A stretch of DNA of 64,000 nt from an uncultured Actinomycetes bacterium (GTDB lineage Bacteria; Actinomycetota; Actinomycetes; Nanopelagicales; Nanopelagicaceae): assembly GCA_903843225.1 (NCBI GenBank), contig CAIMOX010000013.1, positions 1-64,000 on the forward strand, read 5' to 3'. Under the pieces are notes generated by a model. That model searched no databases and was not told the origin of the DNA. It saw nothing but the letters and a program-made list of their open reading frames with translations. This document shows, piece by piece, positions 8,669-17,674 of this stretch (positions within the stretch are counted from its first letter, which is position 1; every line of letters begins with the position of its first letter). The translations under genes and the position numbers were made by a program.

Positions 8669-10003
8669 ATGAGCAAGAAAGTCTTCACATTGATTGGTGC
8701 TGGTAGCACAGTCTTTACTCCCGGCCTCTTGCACGACCTCGCTCAGTCAGCGCTCTCCAATGATTTTGAAGTTCGCCTCTTTGATATCAACCATGAATCT
8801 TCAGAGGTTATGGCTCAAGTAGGAAACCGGATTGCAAAGCTACATGGATCTTCGATGGTAGTTACGGCTTTCTCTGACCGACGTGAAGCCTTGAAGAACG
8901 CTAACTTTGTGACAACAACGATCGCCGTTGGAGCAGCAGAAGGCTGGAAGGCTGACTTAGAGATCCCTCGCAAGTATGGAATCCACCAGACGGTTGGTGA
9001 TTCAGTAGGTCCAGGCGGAACCTTGCGCGCGCTTCGACATGTGCCTGCACTCGTTTCAATTGCAGAAGATATTGCCGATGTTGCACCCAAGGCTTGGTAT
9101 ATCAATTACAGCAATCCGCTTACCGCCAATGTTCGTGGAATCTTTAAGTACACAGGTGTAAATGTGGTGGGGCTTTGCCACGGAACCATGCATACTCGAT
9201 CAAAGTTATTACAAGATTTGAATATTGCTGACTCAGGCGTCGAAACAATCTTTGCTGGAATAAATCATCTCTGCTGGTTGCTGGATATAAAGAAAGGTAC
9301 TGAAGATCTCTATCCACTCTTGCGTAGTGCAGTAGAAAAGAACGCAGGTGATATTCATTCAAGTATTAATTACGATGAGGGTGTTCACTCACCGGTCTCT
9401 GCTGACCTCTTCAAAGTCTTTGGTCTCTACCCAGCACCTGGCGACAGACATGTTGCAGAATTCTTTGGTAGCTATTTAACTCGTCAAGAATCTGGTGAGC
9501 TCCATTGGGGCCTGCAAGGCGGATTGAATATGACTGAGCTCTACATCGGCGAGAAGGGTGATTTGTGGGATGAATTGCGCGGTCAAGCAGATGGATCAAT
9601 CCCAGTGCATAAGCGTGATAACCAAGAGGCTGAGCGACTCGTCTCGATTGCAGAGGCCCTGATTACGGGTAAGAACCATGTTGAGCTCGCTGTTAACGTT
9701 CCCAATAATGGCGCCATCTCAAACCTTCCGCCAGAAGCGGTAGTAGAAGTGCCTGCCGTTATTGGTGCAAATGGAGTAACACCACTTCGTGTTGGAGCCC
9801 TTCCAAAGGCTATTGCAACTGTTCTGACCCAGCGCTCCCAACAGCAGGAGCTCACTGTCACTGCGGCGCGGGAAGAGAGTAGAGAGATGGCTATTCAAGC
9901 CCTCTATCTAGACCCATTAGTTGCCAGCTATGAGAAGGCAACTGGCATACTTGACGATGCGATCGCCTTTGATCCACACCACCTTGGAGGATTTAAGCAG
10001 TGA
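8669..10003 (+). CDS. GH4 family NAD- and Mn-dependent glycosidase
   Basis: Cytoplasmic glycoside hydrolase family 4 enzyme, 444 aa. GH4 enzymes act by an oxidation-elimination mechanism using NAD+ and a divalent metal. Visible are the NAD fold GAGSTVFT (10-17), FDIN (38-41), INYSNP (145-150), CHG with the metal-binding Cys170 and His171, and GINH (197-200). The CHG signature fits the branch acting on unphosphorylated alpha-linked sugars more than the CN(V/I)P phospho-glucosidase branch. I chose ATG 8669 because AAAGGGG lies 7 bases upstream; ATG 8663 is too close to it. Alpha-galactosidase or alpha-N-acetylgalactosaminidase activity is plausible in this operon but unproven. Confidence 0.85.
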   Translation: MSKKVFTLIGAGSTVFTPGLLHDLAQSALSNDFEVRLFDINHESSEVMAQVGNRIAKLHGSSMVVTAFSDRREALKNANFVTTTIAVGAAEGWKADLEIPRKYGIHQTVGDSVGPGGTLRALRHVPALVSIAEDIADVAPKAWYINYSNPLTANVRGIFKYTGVNVVGLCHGTMHTRSKLLQDLNIADSGVETIFAGINHLCWLLDIKKGTEDLYPLLRSAVEKNAGDIHSSINYDEGVHSPVSADLFKVFGLYPAPGDRHVAEFFGSYLTRQESGELHWGLQGGLNMTELYIGEKGDLWDELRGQADGSIPVHKRDNQEAERLVSIAEALITGKNHVELAVNVPNNGAISNLPPEAVVEVPAVIGANGVTPLRVGALPKAIATVLTQRSQQQELTVTAAREESREMAIQALYLDPLVASYEKATGILDDAIAFDPHHLGGFKQ

Positions 10004-10902
10004 GTTCATCTAATCAAGAGCTAACTATTGGTCTTGATGTCGGCGGTACTGAGATTAAAGCGGGTTTACTCCGTGGTTCGGAAATTATAGCCACGAGGCG
10101 TTGGGCGACCGAGCGTGAGCAAGGTCCCGATCATGCGGTGGGCCAAGTATTGCTTGCTGCGAAATCGATGTCGCAAGAGTTTCCTGATGCGATAGCAGTT
10201 GGAGTTGTTGTCCCTGGAGTTGTAAATACCACCACGGGAGTTGCAGAATATTCTGAGAATATTGGTTGGAAGAACGTTCCCTTTGTGAAGCTCGTCAATG
10301 AATTAACTGGGCTCACAGTTGGTTTTGGACACGATGTTCGAGCCGGTGGCGTTGCCGAAACTATGTATGGCGCCGGAAAAGGTTTTTCGAATTCGTTCTT
10401 CATGCCAATCGGCACCGGAATTGCGGGTGCAATAGTTCTTAATGGTGAGCTCTTCGATGACCCATACGCTGGAGAAATTGGGCATCTCGATGTCAACAGT
10501 GGATATATGTGTGCGTGTGGCGTCATGGGTTGCCTTGAAAGTATTTCGACTGGTCCATCTATCTTACGAATTTTCAATGAAAAGAGTGGATCACAATTAA
10601 CAAGCGCTTCGCAGGTTGTAGAAGAAGCGAAAATGGGCAACTCAATTGCGCAGGAAGTCTGGAAGCAATCTGTTGAAGCGATCGGCTTCACCTTGGCTTC
10701 ATATATCAACATTCTTGCACCAGAAATTATCATCCTTGGTGGAGGAGTATCGAAGGCTGGAGATGCGCTCCTTGTACCGATTGAGAAGTACCTGGATACC
10801 AGACTTACCTTCCAACGAAGGCCAAAGCTAGTAGTAGCTGAACTTGGAGATCACGCTGGCATGATCGGGGCCGGTATTTTCGGATTACGAGCCACCCAAT
10901 GA
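10000..10902 (+). CDS. ROK-family sugar kinase
   Basis: 300 aa kinase of the ROK family (glucokinase, NagK, NanK). The ATP phosphate loop DVGGTEIK is at 13-20, the catalytic Asp lies in GFGHDVRAGG, and GEIGHLDV with the structural zinc motif CACGVMGC follows. The family phosphorylates free hexoses and N-acetylhexosamines. Because the next gene is a 6-phospho-N-acetylhexosamine deacetylase, phosphorylation of GalNAc or GlcNAc on O6 is the likely job. It begins four bases before the GH4 stop (GTGA overlap) and ends overlapping nagA (ATGA), so it is tightly coupled to both. Confidence 0.87.
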   Translation: MSSSNQELTIGLDVGGTEIKAGLLRGSEIIATRRWATEREQGPDHAVGQVLLAAKSMSQEFPDAIAVGVVVPGVVNTTTGVAEYSENIGWKNVPFVKLVNELTGLTVGFGHDVRAGGVAETMYGAGKGFSNSFFMPIGTGIAGAIVLNGELFDDPYAGEIGHLDVNSGYMCACGVMGCLESISTGPSILRIFNEKSGSQLTSASQVVEEAKMGNSIAQEVWKQSVEAIGFTLASYINILAPEIIILGGGVSKAGDALLVPIEKYLDTRLTFQRRPKLVVAELGDHAGMIGAGIFGLRATQ

Positions 10903-11984
10903 TTATTGAAGCGAAAGCGGCGCTGATCGAGGGCGCGCTCCACAGCGATGTGAAAATTGAGATTTCAGATGGTGTTATCACTGCAATCGGCCTTGATGGG
11001 AAATCAGATAAAAGTATCGATGGGACGCTTCTCCCAGGCTTCGTCGATATCCATTGCCATGGCGGTGCGGGCCACTACTTCAGCGCCAAGAGCACGCAAG
11101 ATATTCAAAAGGTGATTGATATCCATCGCGCCAACGGCACCACCACAATGCTCGCGAGCCTGGTCACAGAACCTATTGCAGCGCTCAAAGAACAGATTGT
11201 TCGCCTGCTCCCCTTTGTTCAATCAGGTGCGATTGCAGGTATTCATCTAGAGGGTCCGTACTTATCTCCTGATAAATGTGGCGCGCATGATCCGGCACTT
11301 CTACGCGACCCAGTATCGGCTGAGCTCCAAGAGTTACTCGATGTCGCAGATGGCGCTATCTCGATGGTGACAATCGCACCTGAGTTACCTCATGGAATCG
11401 AAGCGATTGAATTCTTAGTCGAACGTGGAATCATCGCAGCACTTGGCCATTCCAATGCAGATGCCGAGACCACCAAGCGCGCTGTGGCCGCTGGCGCCTC
11501 AGTCGTTACGCACTTCTATAACGGATTACCGAAGCTTGATTCAACGGTACCGAGTATTACCTTGCATGCTCTCACTGAAGAGTCACTCTCACTTGAGCTT
11601 ATTAATGATGGTGAGCATGTTGATCATGGCGCAACCGAATTATTACTCCGAAGTGCACCAGGTCGTGTTCTCTTAGTGACCGATGCGATGAGCGCCGCTG
11701 GGGCGGGAGATGGTGGTTACTTGATCGGAGCGCTCGGTGTTGAAGTAAAAGACGGTATAGCTCGCTTAACATCAAATGGATCACTAGCCGGAAGCACGCT
11801 CACAATGAAGCGAGCCTTCGAATATCTCATGAATAATTTTGAGACCTCGATCGAGTACGCCTCATATTGCGCATCAACTCTACCGGCACAGGTTTTAGGA
11901 ATTGAATATGTTGGCGAGATTAAAGTTGGAGCGCTAGCAAACTTTGTTGAGTATCGCGATGGAGAGATTTTTACCGTTAATTAA
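10899..11984 (+). CDS. nagA: N-acetylhexosamine-6-phosphate deacetylase (NagA/AgaA)
   Basis: 361 aa amidohydrolase that removes the acetyl group from GlcNAc-6-P or GalNAc-6-P. The metal motif HCHGG is at 52-56, with IHLEGPYLSP, LGHSNADAE, VTHFYNGLP and the catalytic Asp in LVTDAMSAAG, all in NagA order; length is normal. It is the last gene of the rightward operon (ATGA overlap with the ROK gene). With the ROK kinase before it and the SIS enzyme after it in the pathway, it gives the core of an amino-sugar route. NagA and AgaA cannot be told apart by eye. Its stop overlaps the convergent LCP gene by 8 bases. Confidence 0.92.
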   Translation: MIIEAKAALIEGALHSDVKIEISDGVITAIGLDGKSDKSIDGTLLPGFVDIHCHGGAGHYFSAKSTQDIQKVIDIHRANGTTTMLASLVTEPIAALKEQIVRLLPFVQSGAIAGIHLEGPYLSPDKCGAHDPALLRDPVSAELQELLDVADGAISMVTIAPELPHGIEAIEFLVERGIIAALGHSNADAETTKRAVAAGASVVTHFYNGLPKLDSTVPSITLHALTEESLSLELINDGEHVDHGATELLLRSAPGRVLLVTDAMSAAGAGDGGYLIGALGVEVKDGIARLTSNGSLAGSTLTMKRAFEYLMNNFETSIEYASYCASTLPAQVLGIEYVGEIKVGALANFVEYRDGEIFTVN

Positions 11985-13113
11985 CGCACGGAATCTTTGA
12001 GCCATCAACGCCATTGCCGTTTGCGAGGTGGGCGTAGTTGATCTTCGTTGGCTTCTTCACAGTAGTAGCGCTTGGTGAGGCTGAAGCCTTCACTGGGTAG
12101 AAGAGATCATGTACAAATTTGCGAACAGTCGGTACATCGATCTTGTTCACGGACTGACTATTAATCATTGCGTAGCCTTCAATAGGAAGGGTATGGAAGG
12201 TGATATTTCCACCGGTGAGAGCCTTTGCCTGAGGCAGGAAGCCGAGCACATCCCAACCACTATCGATCACAACATCCTTCTTTGCAACGTTAAGAAGAGA
12301 GGAGAGCTTGCCGATATCGCCGAAGATTCCTTGACTACGGAACTTGGTGATGACGCCAGTAATAAATGCCTGCTGGCGGTGGGTTCGGTCTAAGTCACCG
12401 TTAGGAAGCCCATGGCGTTGGCGGACAAACTTGAGCGCATCGACACCAGTAATCGTTTGAAGGCCGGCCGGGAAGACCGCCCCAGAATATTGCATGTCAT
12501 TGACAGCGTGATTGAGACAGACCTGGATTCCACCGACAGCATTGGCGAGATCGTAAAACCCAACGAGGTTCACTTCAGCAAAGTGATCAATCGGAACCTG
12601 CAAGAGGTTAGAGATCGTCTTAATCGTTGCGGTACGGCCTGCCTCGCGAGAGAGCGCCTCTAACTGAGGATTCTTTACACCTTGTTTGTAGAGCGCAGAT
12701 TCAGATTGATATTTTGCATAGCCATAGGCTTCCTTGATCTTCTTGGGTGATTGGCCCGGTACTTCGACATAGTCATCGCGCGGAATAGAAATAGCAACCG
12801 CCTTCTTACCGTCCGCGGGGATATGAATCAAAATCATTGTGTTGGTGTTGTATCCACCAACCTGGCTCGTTGAGCCGACATGTAACAAATCTAAGAGTTT
12901 GCGAGGCAGATCTGATCCATCATTGGCGCGACGTGAATCAAGTCCAAGGAGCAAGATATTGGTATCACCGCCGCCAGATTGCGGAGCACCATTAAGCGCA
13001 TGAGACCGAGGGATAGCTGAACCGGCGCTCTTAGCGAAGAAGCCGAAGGCGAGCGAGAGAACCACGATGCTGACCGAGAGACCAGCAATAATCTTTGAGG
13101 GTAATCCGCGCAT
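11977..13113 (-). CDS. LytR-CpsA-Psr (LCP) family cell-wall ligase
   Basis: 378 aa membrane-anchored enzyme that in this family transfers glycopolymers from a lipid carrier to peptidoglycan. One N-terminal membrane helix (about 8-28) is followed by the LCP domain: LLGLDSR, IPRDDYVEVPG with the conserved Arg and Asp, VNLVGFYDLANAVGGIQVCL, and FVRQRHGLPNGDLDRTHRQQ with the pyrophosphate-binding Arg. I chose ATG 13113 over 13185 because a TACAAT -10 box (13121-13126) lies 7 bases before it and the membrane helix then falls at the usual place. It is divergent from the small gene at 13206. Confidence 0.9.
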   Translation of the reverse strand: MRGLPSKIIAGLSVSIVVLSLAFGFFAKSAGSAIPRSHALNGAPQSGGGDTNILLLGLDSRRANDGSDLPRKLLDLLHVGSTSQVGGYNTNTMILIHIPADGKKAVAISIPRDDYVEVPGQSPKKIKEAYGYAKYQSESALYKQGVKNPQLEALSREAGRTATIKTISNLLQVPIDHFAEVNLVGFYDLANAVGGIQVCLNHAVNDMQYSGAVFPAGLQTITGVDALKFVRQRHGLPNGDLDRTHRQQAFITGVITKFRSQGIFGDIGKLSSLLNVAKKDVVIDSGWDVLGFLPQAKALTGGNITFHTLPIEGYAMINSQSVNKIDVPTVRKFVHDLFYPVKASASPSATTVKKPTKINYAHLANGNGVDGSKIPCVN

Positions 13114-13120
13114 TTGAGTA

Positions 13121-13126
13121 ATTGTA
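13121..13126 (-). promoter_or_regulatory. -10 box of LCP gene, leaderless
   Basis: TACAAT on the minus strand, seven bases before the ATG at 13113. No ribosome site lies between, so the transcript is probably leaderless. Confidence 0.5.
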
Positions 13127-13192
13127 GTGGGTGAAAAGTAAGTGGCTGGCGTATCTCCGTCGTGGAAGCCTGAGAATTGCCGCAAAGGCGCG

Positions 13193-13198
13193 TAAAAT
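13193..13198 (+). promoter_or_regulatory. -10 box of gene 13206, leaderless
   Basis: TAAAAT, seven bases before the ATG at 13206, with no ribosome site between. It forms a divergent pair with the LCP promoter. Confidence 0.5.
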
Positions 13199-13205
13199 GT
13201 GAGTT

Positions 13206-13589
13206 ATGAGCAAGATCAATGATTTCAATACAAAGCTCGCGGCGAAGATCACCAGCGGCGTCGCCACAATGTGGTGCGCATACCTCTTCGCTGCAATCGC
13301 TCTCATCTCATTACCGGCAGCAATTAAAAGCCAAGATCTCATCACCATCGTTGCTTGGGTCGCGCAGACCTTCTTACAGTTGGTTCTGCTCTCTATCATC
13401 ATGGTCGGCCAAAACGTAGCCTCAGCCTCAGTAGAGCAGAAGATCAATGAGACACATACCGCCTCACTCGGAGAGTTTGAGTTAGCCAAAGAAGCTCGTC
13501 TTCTAGCTAACCAAGAGCTTGCAGAATTAAAGCTAATCGCTGCCGATATCCACCGCGTACTGAAGGATATTGAAGGCAAATCTAAGTGA
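13206..13589 (+). CDS. Small two-helix membrane protein of unknown function
   Basis: 127 aa, not recognised with confidence. It has a short polar N-terminus, two hydrophobic segments (about 18-38 and 45-70, IVAWVAQTFLQLVLLSIIMV), then a charged, probably helical tail of about 50 residues rich in Glu, Lys and Leu. The VGQN at the end of the second helix recalls small DUF1003-like membrane proteins, but this is only a resemblance. Its stop overlaps the start of the MFS gene (GTGA), so the two are co-expressed and translationally coupled; a partner role in the same membrane process is possible. Confidence 0.75.
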   Translation: MSKINDFNTKLAAKITSGVATMWCAYLFAAIALISLPAAIKSQDLITIVAWVAQTFLQLVLLSIIMVGQNVASASVEQKINETHTASLGEFELAKEARLLANQELAELKLIAADIHRVLKDIEGKSK

Positions 13590-14806
13590 GTTCACTGCGC
13601 GCGATTCTCGCCCGCAGAAATTTTCAGAGATTTCTTGCAGCGAGGTTAATCTCAAACTTCGGTAATGGCATGGGCACTATCGCGCTCGCCTTTGCAATTT
13701 TGCATATGCGTGGCGGCTCAGCGACTGAGCTTGGAATTGTTGTCGGGTCCACATCTCTCGCATTTTTGATCTTGAGTCCCTTTGGTGGCGTGATCGCCGA
13801 TCGATATGGTCGAATTCGAATGGCGGCAATTACGGATATCTGGGGTGGCGTAGTGCTGCTCGCGCAAGCAATCTGGTTTAGCACTGGCCATGTGCCATTT
13901 TGGTTCTTACTCTTTGCCCAGATTAATTTTGGAGCAATGTGGGCAATCTTCTGGCCTTCATTGGCTGGAGTAGTACCTGCTCTCGTAGAAGAAGATCAAC
14001 TGATGAGTAGTAACGCGCTCAATCAGATGACCTCCAACTTAATGTTAATTCTTGGCTCAACTATCGGTGGTGCGATTATCGCCACCCGCGGAAGCACAGC
14101 AGCGTTGATCATTGACTCATCAACCTTCATTATCTCTGGAAGTATTGTTTTGACGCTTCGCCACCTCACCTTCAGCGCACCTGTCACTGAAAATTCAATG
14201 ATTGACGATCTGTTACATGGGTGGAAGGTATTCCTCTCCTTCAGATGGATTGTCATTATCGTTGCGGGTTTCTCGTCAATCATTATGTGTTGGTCAGCTG
14301 TCGATTCTGTGCTTGGACCGTTGCTCTCTATTAAGAAGTTCCATGGTGCTTCATCGTGGGCAATGATTGTCGCCGCTGAGTTTGTGGGCTATTTAGCTGG
14401 TTCGGCGATAGCGCTTAAAGTCAGGCCAAAGTATCCGATGCGCTTTCTTTTGCTCGGTACCTATGGGATCTGTTTCTATCTCATCGCCCTTGCCACTAGT
14501 AACTCCGTCTGGCTCATTGCGATCTTCGCCTTCTTCTTTGGCATGAACTTTGATCTCTGGGGAGCCATCTGGAGTACAGCGTTGCAACGTGAGGTTCCCA
14601 AAGAGTCTCTCTCTCGCGTCTCGGCCTTCGATGGCATGGGATCACTCCTAACCCGCCCCATCGGTGTTGCCTTGGCTGCTCCGCTCGCGGGGGCGATTGG
14701 TTTACGGAGTACCTTTCTTTGGATGGCGGTCTTGAGCGCGGTGGTAGTTACCGGAATGCTCGCCTTCCCGGCGGTCTGGAAGATGCAGCTCTCAGAGAAC
14801 TCATAG
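13586..14806 (+). CDS. MFS transporter, drug/siderophore exporter type
   Basis: 406 aa major facilitator protein with about twelve predicted helices. The loop after helix 2 carries GGVIADRYGRIRM, the MFS motif A (GxxxDRxGR) that sits between helices 2 and 3. The N-terminus FQRFLAARLISNFGNGM resembles the MFS_3 / EntS-like exporters. Substrate is not predictable. The GTG start overlaps the stop of the small membrane protein gene. An 84-base gap separates it from the HtrA gene downstream. Confidence 0.88.
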   Translation: MSSLRAILARRNFQRFLAARLISNFGNGMGTIALAFAILHMRGGSATELGIVVGSTSLAFLILSPFGGVIADRYGRIRMAAITDIWGGVVLLAQAIWFSTGHVPFWFLLFAQINFGAMWAIFWPSLAGVVPALVEEDQLMSSNALNQMTSNLMLILGSTIGGAIIATRGSTAALIIDSSTFIISGSIVLTLRHLTFSAPVTENSMIDDLLHGWKVFLSFRWIVIIVAGFSSIIMCWSAVDSVLGPLLSIKKFHGASSWAMIVAAEFVGYLAGSAIALKVRPKYPMRFLLLGTYGICFYLIALATSNSVWLIAIFAFFFGMNFDLWGAIWSTALQREVPKESLSRVSAFDGMGSLLTRPIGVALAAPLAGAIGLRSTFLWMAVLSAVVVTGMLAFPAVWKMQLSENS

Positions 14807-14890
14807 CCGGCGCTGACTATTCTTGGAGGATAACGGGCTTTGATTGGCCCTAGAGATCGCTAAGTAATCATTCGAGCACAGGAGATAGAT

Positions 14891-16024
14891 ATGCGCTTTA
14901 GTAGCACCGCATCCAAGGTTGCAATCGGCTTCGTCATTGGAGCATCAACCATCGGTGGAATCGCCACCGCAGCTGGCACATTCTCAACATCGTCCGGGGT
15001 CGCCTGTGCGGACAATCGAACTGGTGCTCTCTATGCATCTACTACGGGAAGTTGCGCATCTAATCGAACCGCTCTTGCCCTTGGCTCACCCGCCGGCTCT
15101 CTCAAATCTGTTGTAGCAAAAGTTTCACCTAGTGTTGTTACCGTTAATGTGACCACGCCATCAGGTGGCGATACCGGATCTGGTTCAATCATCCAAAGTA
15201 CGTCCACATTCTCATATGTGCTGACAAACAATCACGTTATTGATGCCGCAACTAATGGTGGCGGAACTGTGGATGTCGAGCTAAACAATGGCGATAGCGT
15301 CAGCGCAACTATTGTTGGCCGCGATGTTAACTACGACCTTGCGGTCTTAAAGATTAACCAGGGAAATCTGACACCTATCTCAATCGGCGACTCTTCGGCA
15401 ATTTCAATGGGCGATGTTGCAATTGCCTTCGGCTCACCACTTGGACTATCTAACACTGTGACATCTGGAATTTTTTCAGCCTTTAACCGTCCAGTCACAA
15501 CTCAGCAGAGCGGTGGCGTTAACTCCTATGTCGATGCTATCCAGACTGATGCAGCAATTAATCCTGGAAACTCAGGTGGGCCACTCACTGATTCTTCTGG
15601 AAACTTGGTTGGCGTAAATTCAGCGATAGCATCTACGGGATCATCTACCGCTGGCGGCCAATCCGGAAATATCGGACTTGGCTTCGCGATTCCGATCAAT
15701 GAAGCGAAGCGCATCTATACCGAGATTATTACCTCACCCACCCACCAATCATCTCGTCCATTCTTGGGTGTCAGTTTTGATACCAACTACACGGGTAAGG
15801 GTGCGAAGGTACTCTCACTCGTCGCTGGCGAAGCTGCAGCGAAGGCCGGAATCCCAGTGGGAGCGATCTTTACCCAGATCGATGGTGTGAAGATTCCTGA
15901 TCTGGTTACAGCGATTGTTCGAATTCGCGCGAGCATTCCGGGTGCAACAATCAAGATTGTTGCAACACTGCCCGACGGCTCTTCCAAGAGTTACTCAGTG
16001 GTCTTGGGAAGCACGACTAACTAA
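14891..16024 (+). CDS. HtrA/DegP-like serine protease with PDZ domain
   Basis: 377 aa, S1C-family trypsin-like protease, secreted or membrane-tethered by an N-terminal hydrophobic segment (about 9-29). The triad is visible: His115 in TNNHVID, Asp149 in NYDLAVLKI, Ser218 in NPGNSGGP. One PDZ domain fills the C-terminus from about 290 (FLGVSFD, AAAKAGIPVGAIFTQIDG). A residue stretch of about 25 with two Cys lies between signal and protease domain. AGGAG lies 7 bases before the ATG, so this gene has a normal leader. The family handles misfolded envelope proteins. It is probably transcribed on its own. Confidence 0.92.
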   Translation: MRFSSTASKVAIGFVIGASTIGGIATAAGTFSTSSGVACADNRTGALYASTTGSCASNRTALALGSPAGSLKSVVAKVSPSVVTVNVTTPSGGDTGSGSIIQSTSTFSYVLTNNHVIDAATNGGGTVDVELNNGDSVSATIVGRDVNYDLAVLKINQGNLTPISIGDSSAISMGDVAIAFGSPLGLSNTVTSGIFSAFNRPVTTQQSGGVNSYVDAIQTDAAINPGNSGGPLTDSSGNLVGVNSAIASTGSSTAGGQSGNIGLGFAIPINEAKRIYTEIITSPTHQSSRPFLGVSFDTNYTGKGAKVLSLVAGEAAAKAGIPVGAIFTQIDGVKIPDLVTAIVRIRASIPGATIKIVATLPDGSSKSYSVVLGSTTN

Positions 16025-16043
16025 TACCCTGCCATCCTTGCTC

Positions 16044-16049
16044 TAGACT
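16044..16049 (+). promoter_or_regulatory. -10 box of GH13 gene 16057, leaderless
   Basis: TAGACT, seven bases before the ATG at 16057. No ribosome site is present. Confidence 0.45.
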
Positions 16050-16056
16050 CGCCACC

Positions 16057-17667
16057 ATGATGAAGCACGATTCATGGTGGCGAGATGCTGTCATCTATCA
16101 GATCTATCCGCGCTCATTTCGCGACGCTAATGGCGATGGCGAGGGTGATCTCGCTGGCGTAATCGAGGGTCTGCCATATCTTGCCTCACTTGGTATCGAT
16201 GCGATTTGGTTATCACCGATCTATCGCTCGCCCAACAACGATGGCTTTTATGATGTTGCCGATCCTCGGGATATCGATCCACTCTTTGGCACACTTGCTG
16301 ATGCCGAACTACTTATAAAAGAGGCACACGCCGCTGGCCTTAAGGTGATCTTTGACATCATCCCTAATCACTTCTCATCTGATCACATCTGGTTCCAAGA
16401 GGCGATGAGGGCTGCACCTGGATCAGCAGCGCGCGCGCGTTTTCATTTTTATGATGGTCGCGGTGAATCTGGCGAGCTCACACCCAATAATTGGAATTCA
16501 CTCTTCACTGGTCCTGCCTGGACACGCTTGCCTGATGGCCAGTGGTACCTCCATCTCTTTGACTCTTCACAACCTGATCTCAACTGGGATAACCCAGAAG
16601 TCCATGCCGACTTCGAGAAGACGCTGCGCTTCTGGCTTGATCTTGGGATCGATGGATTCCGTATCGATGTCTCCCACGGCCTTGTTAAAGAAGATATCTT
16701 GGTTGATCACCGTGATCCCGACCTGCTGACAAAAGCGCTACGCATCGATACAACAGATGTTACTGCAGAGCAGCGCGCTGATTTACTGAGCGATATGCCC
16801 TTCTTCGATCGAGATGGCGTTCATGAGATCTACCGCGAATGGCGCAAGATCTTCAATGAATACAAGGATCGTATGACTGTTGGAGAAGCATTTGTCTATC
16901 CAACATCACGCTTAGCCAACTATGTCAGACCCGATGAACTCCATCAGATCTTTAACTTCGACTTCCTATTAATTGAATGGGATGCAGCAAAGATACGAGA
17001 GGCTGCTTCTCGAGTGATCTCAGAGCTTGCAACTGTAGGTGCGCCACCAACGTGGGCGCTCAATAACCATGATTCACCACGACTGGTCTCGCGGCTTGGT
17101 TCACTAGCGAAGGCTCGCGCTCTCGCACTACTCACCGCCGCTCTCCCCGGTTCGCTCTATATCTATCAAGGTGAAGAGCTAGGACTACCCGATGGCGATA
17201 TGCCAGTAAGTGCCCGTAAGGATCCAATCGCGATTCGATCCAAGGGTGCTGATCTTGGTCGCGATGGTTGTCGAGTCCCACTTCCGTGGAGCGCTCACCA
17301 ACCTCACTTTGGCTTTTCTAGCCATACCCCATGGTTGCCACAGATGAGTTCGTATGGCGACTATGCGATTGAGAGCGAAGTCTCTGATCCAGAGAGCTCC
17401 CTTAACTTCTATAAGAAGACTCTTGAGATCCGAAAGCACCATCCTGCGCTAGGTGGAGAAGGCCAGATCACCTTCTTGGAATCTGAACCAGGAGTTCTTG
17501 CCTTCACACGAGTACCAGGTCTCGTTGTTGTTGCGAACACAACCGATGGATCTATTCAGATGAAGTTAGAAGCGCAATCGATACTCCATCAATCAGGCCA
17601 CGGCGTTAATTACGTGGCAGATCTACTCGATCTGCCAGCACATACAACGGTCTGGCTACAGCGCTAA
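16057..17667 (+). CDS. GH13 alpha-glucosidase (oligo-1,6-glucosidase/maltase type)
   Basis: 536 aa cytoplasmic alpha-amylase-family enzyme, no signal peptide. WWRDAVIYQIYPRSF opens the barrel; DIIPNHFSSDH is region I; GFRIDVSHGL carries the nucleophile Asp; VGEAF carries the acid/base Glu; NNHDSPR carries the transition-state Asp. These regions fit enzymes that hydrolyse short alpha-glucosides such as maltose or sucrose. Start could be either of two adjacent ATGs. It converges on the AglEFG-like importer and closely resembles the GH13 gene at 23720, which bounds the other side of the locus, so the two look like an old duplication. Confidence 0.92.
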   Translation: MMKHDSWWRDAVIYQIYPRSFRDANGDGEGDLAGVIEGLPYLASLGIDAIWLSPIYRSPNNDGFYDVADPRDIDPLFGTLADAELLIKEAHAAGLKVIFDIIPNHFSSDHIWFQEAMRAAPGSAARARFHFYDGRGESGELTPNNWNSLFTGPAWTRLPDGQWYLHLFDSSQPDLNWDNPEVHADFEKTLRFWLDLGIDGFRIDVSHGLVKEDILVDHRDPDLLTKALRIDTTDVTAEQRADLLSDMPFFDRDGVHEIYREWRKIFNEYKDRMTVGEAFVYPTSRLANYVRPDELHQIFNFDFLLIEWDAAKIREAASRVISELATVGAPPTWALNNHDSPRLVSRLGSLAKARALALLTAALPGSLYIYQGEELGLPDGDMPVSARKDPIAIRSKGADLGRDGCRVPLPWSAHQPHFGFSSHTPWLPQMSSYGDYAIESEVSDPESSLNFYKKTLEIRKHHPALGGEGQITFLESEPGVLAFTRVPGLVVVANTTDGSIQMKLEAQSILHQSGHGVNYVADLLDLPAHTTVWLQR

Positions 17668-17674
17668 AAGTCTT

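Noticed and set aside
10131-10733. Open frame of 200 codons on the minus strand inside the ROK kinase gene
   Set aside because: It lies fully antisense to a gene with intact ROK motifs, has no ribosome site or -10 box at its start, and its translation shows no domain.
13031-13579. Open frame of 182 codons on the minus strand
   Set aside because: It crosses the divergent LCP promoter and is antisense to the small membrane-protein gene, whose start is supported by a -10 box.
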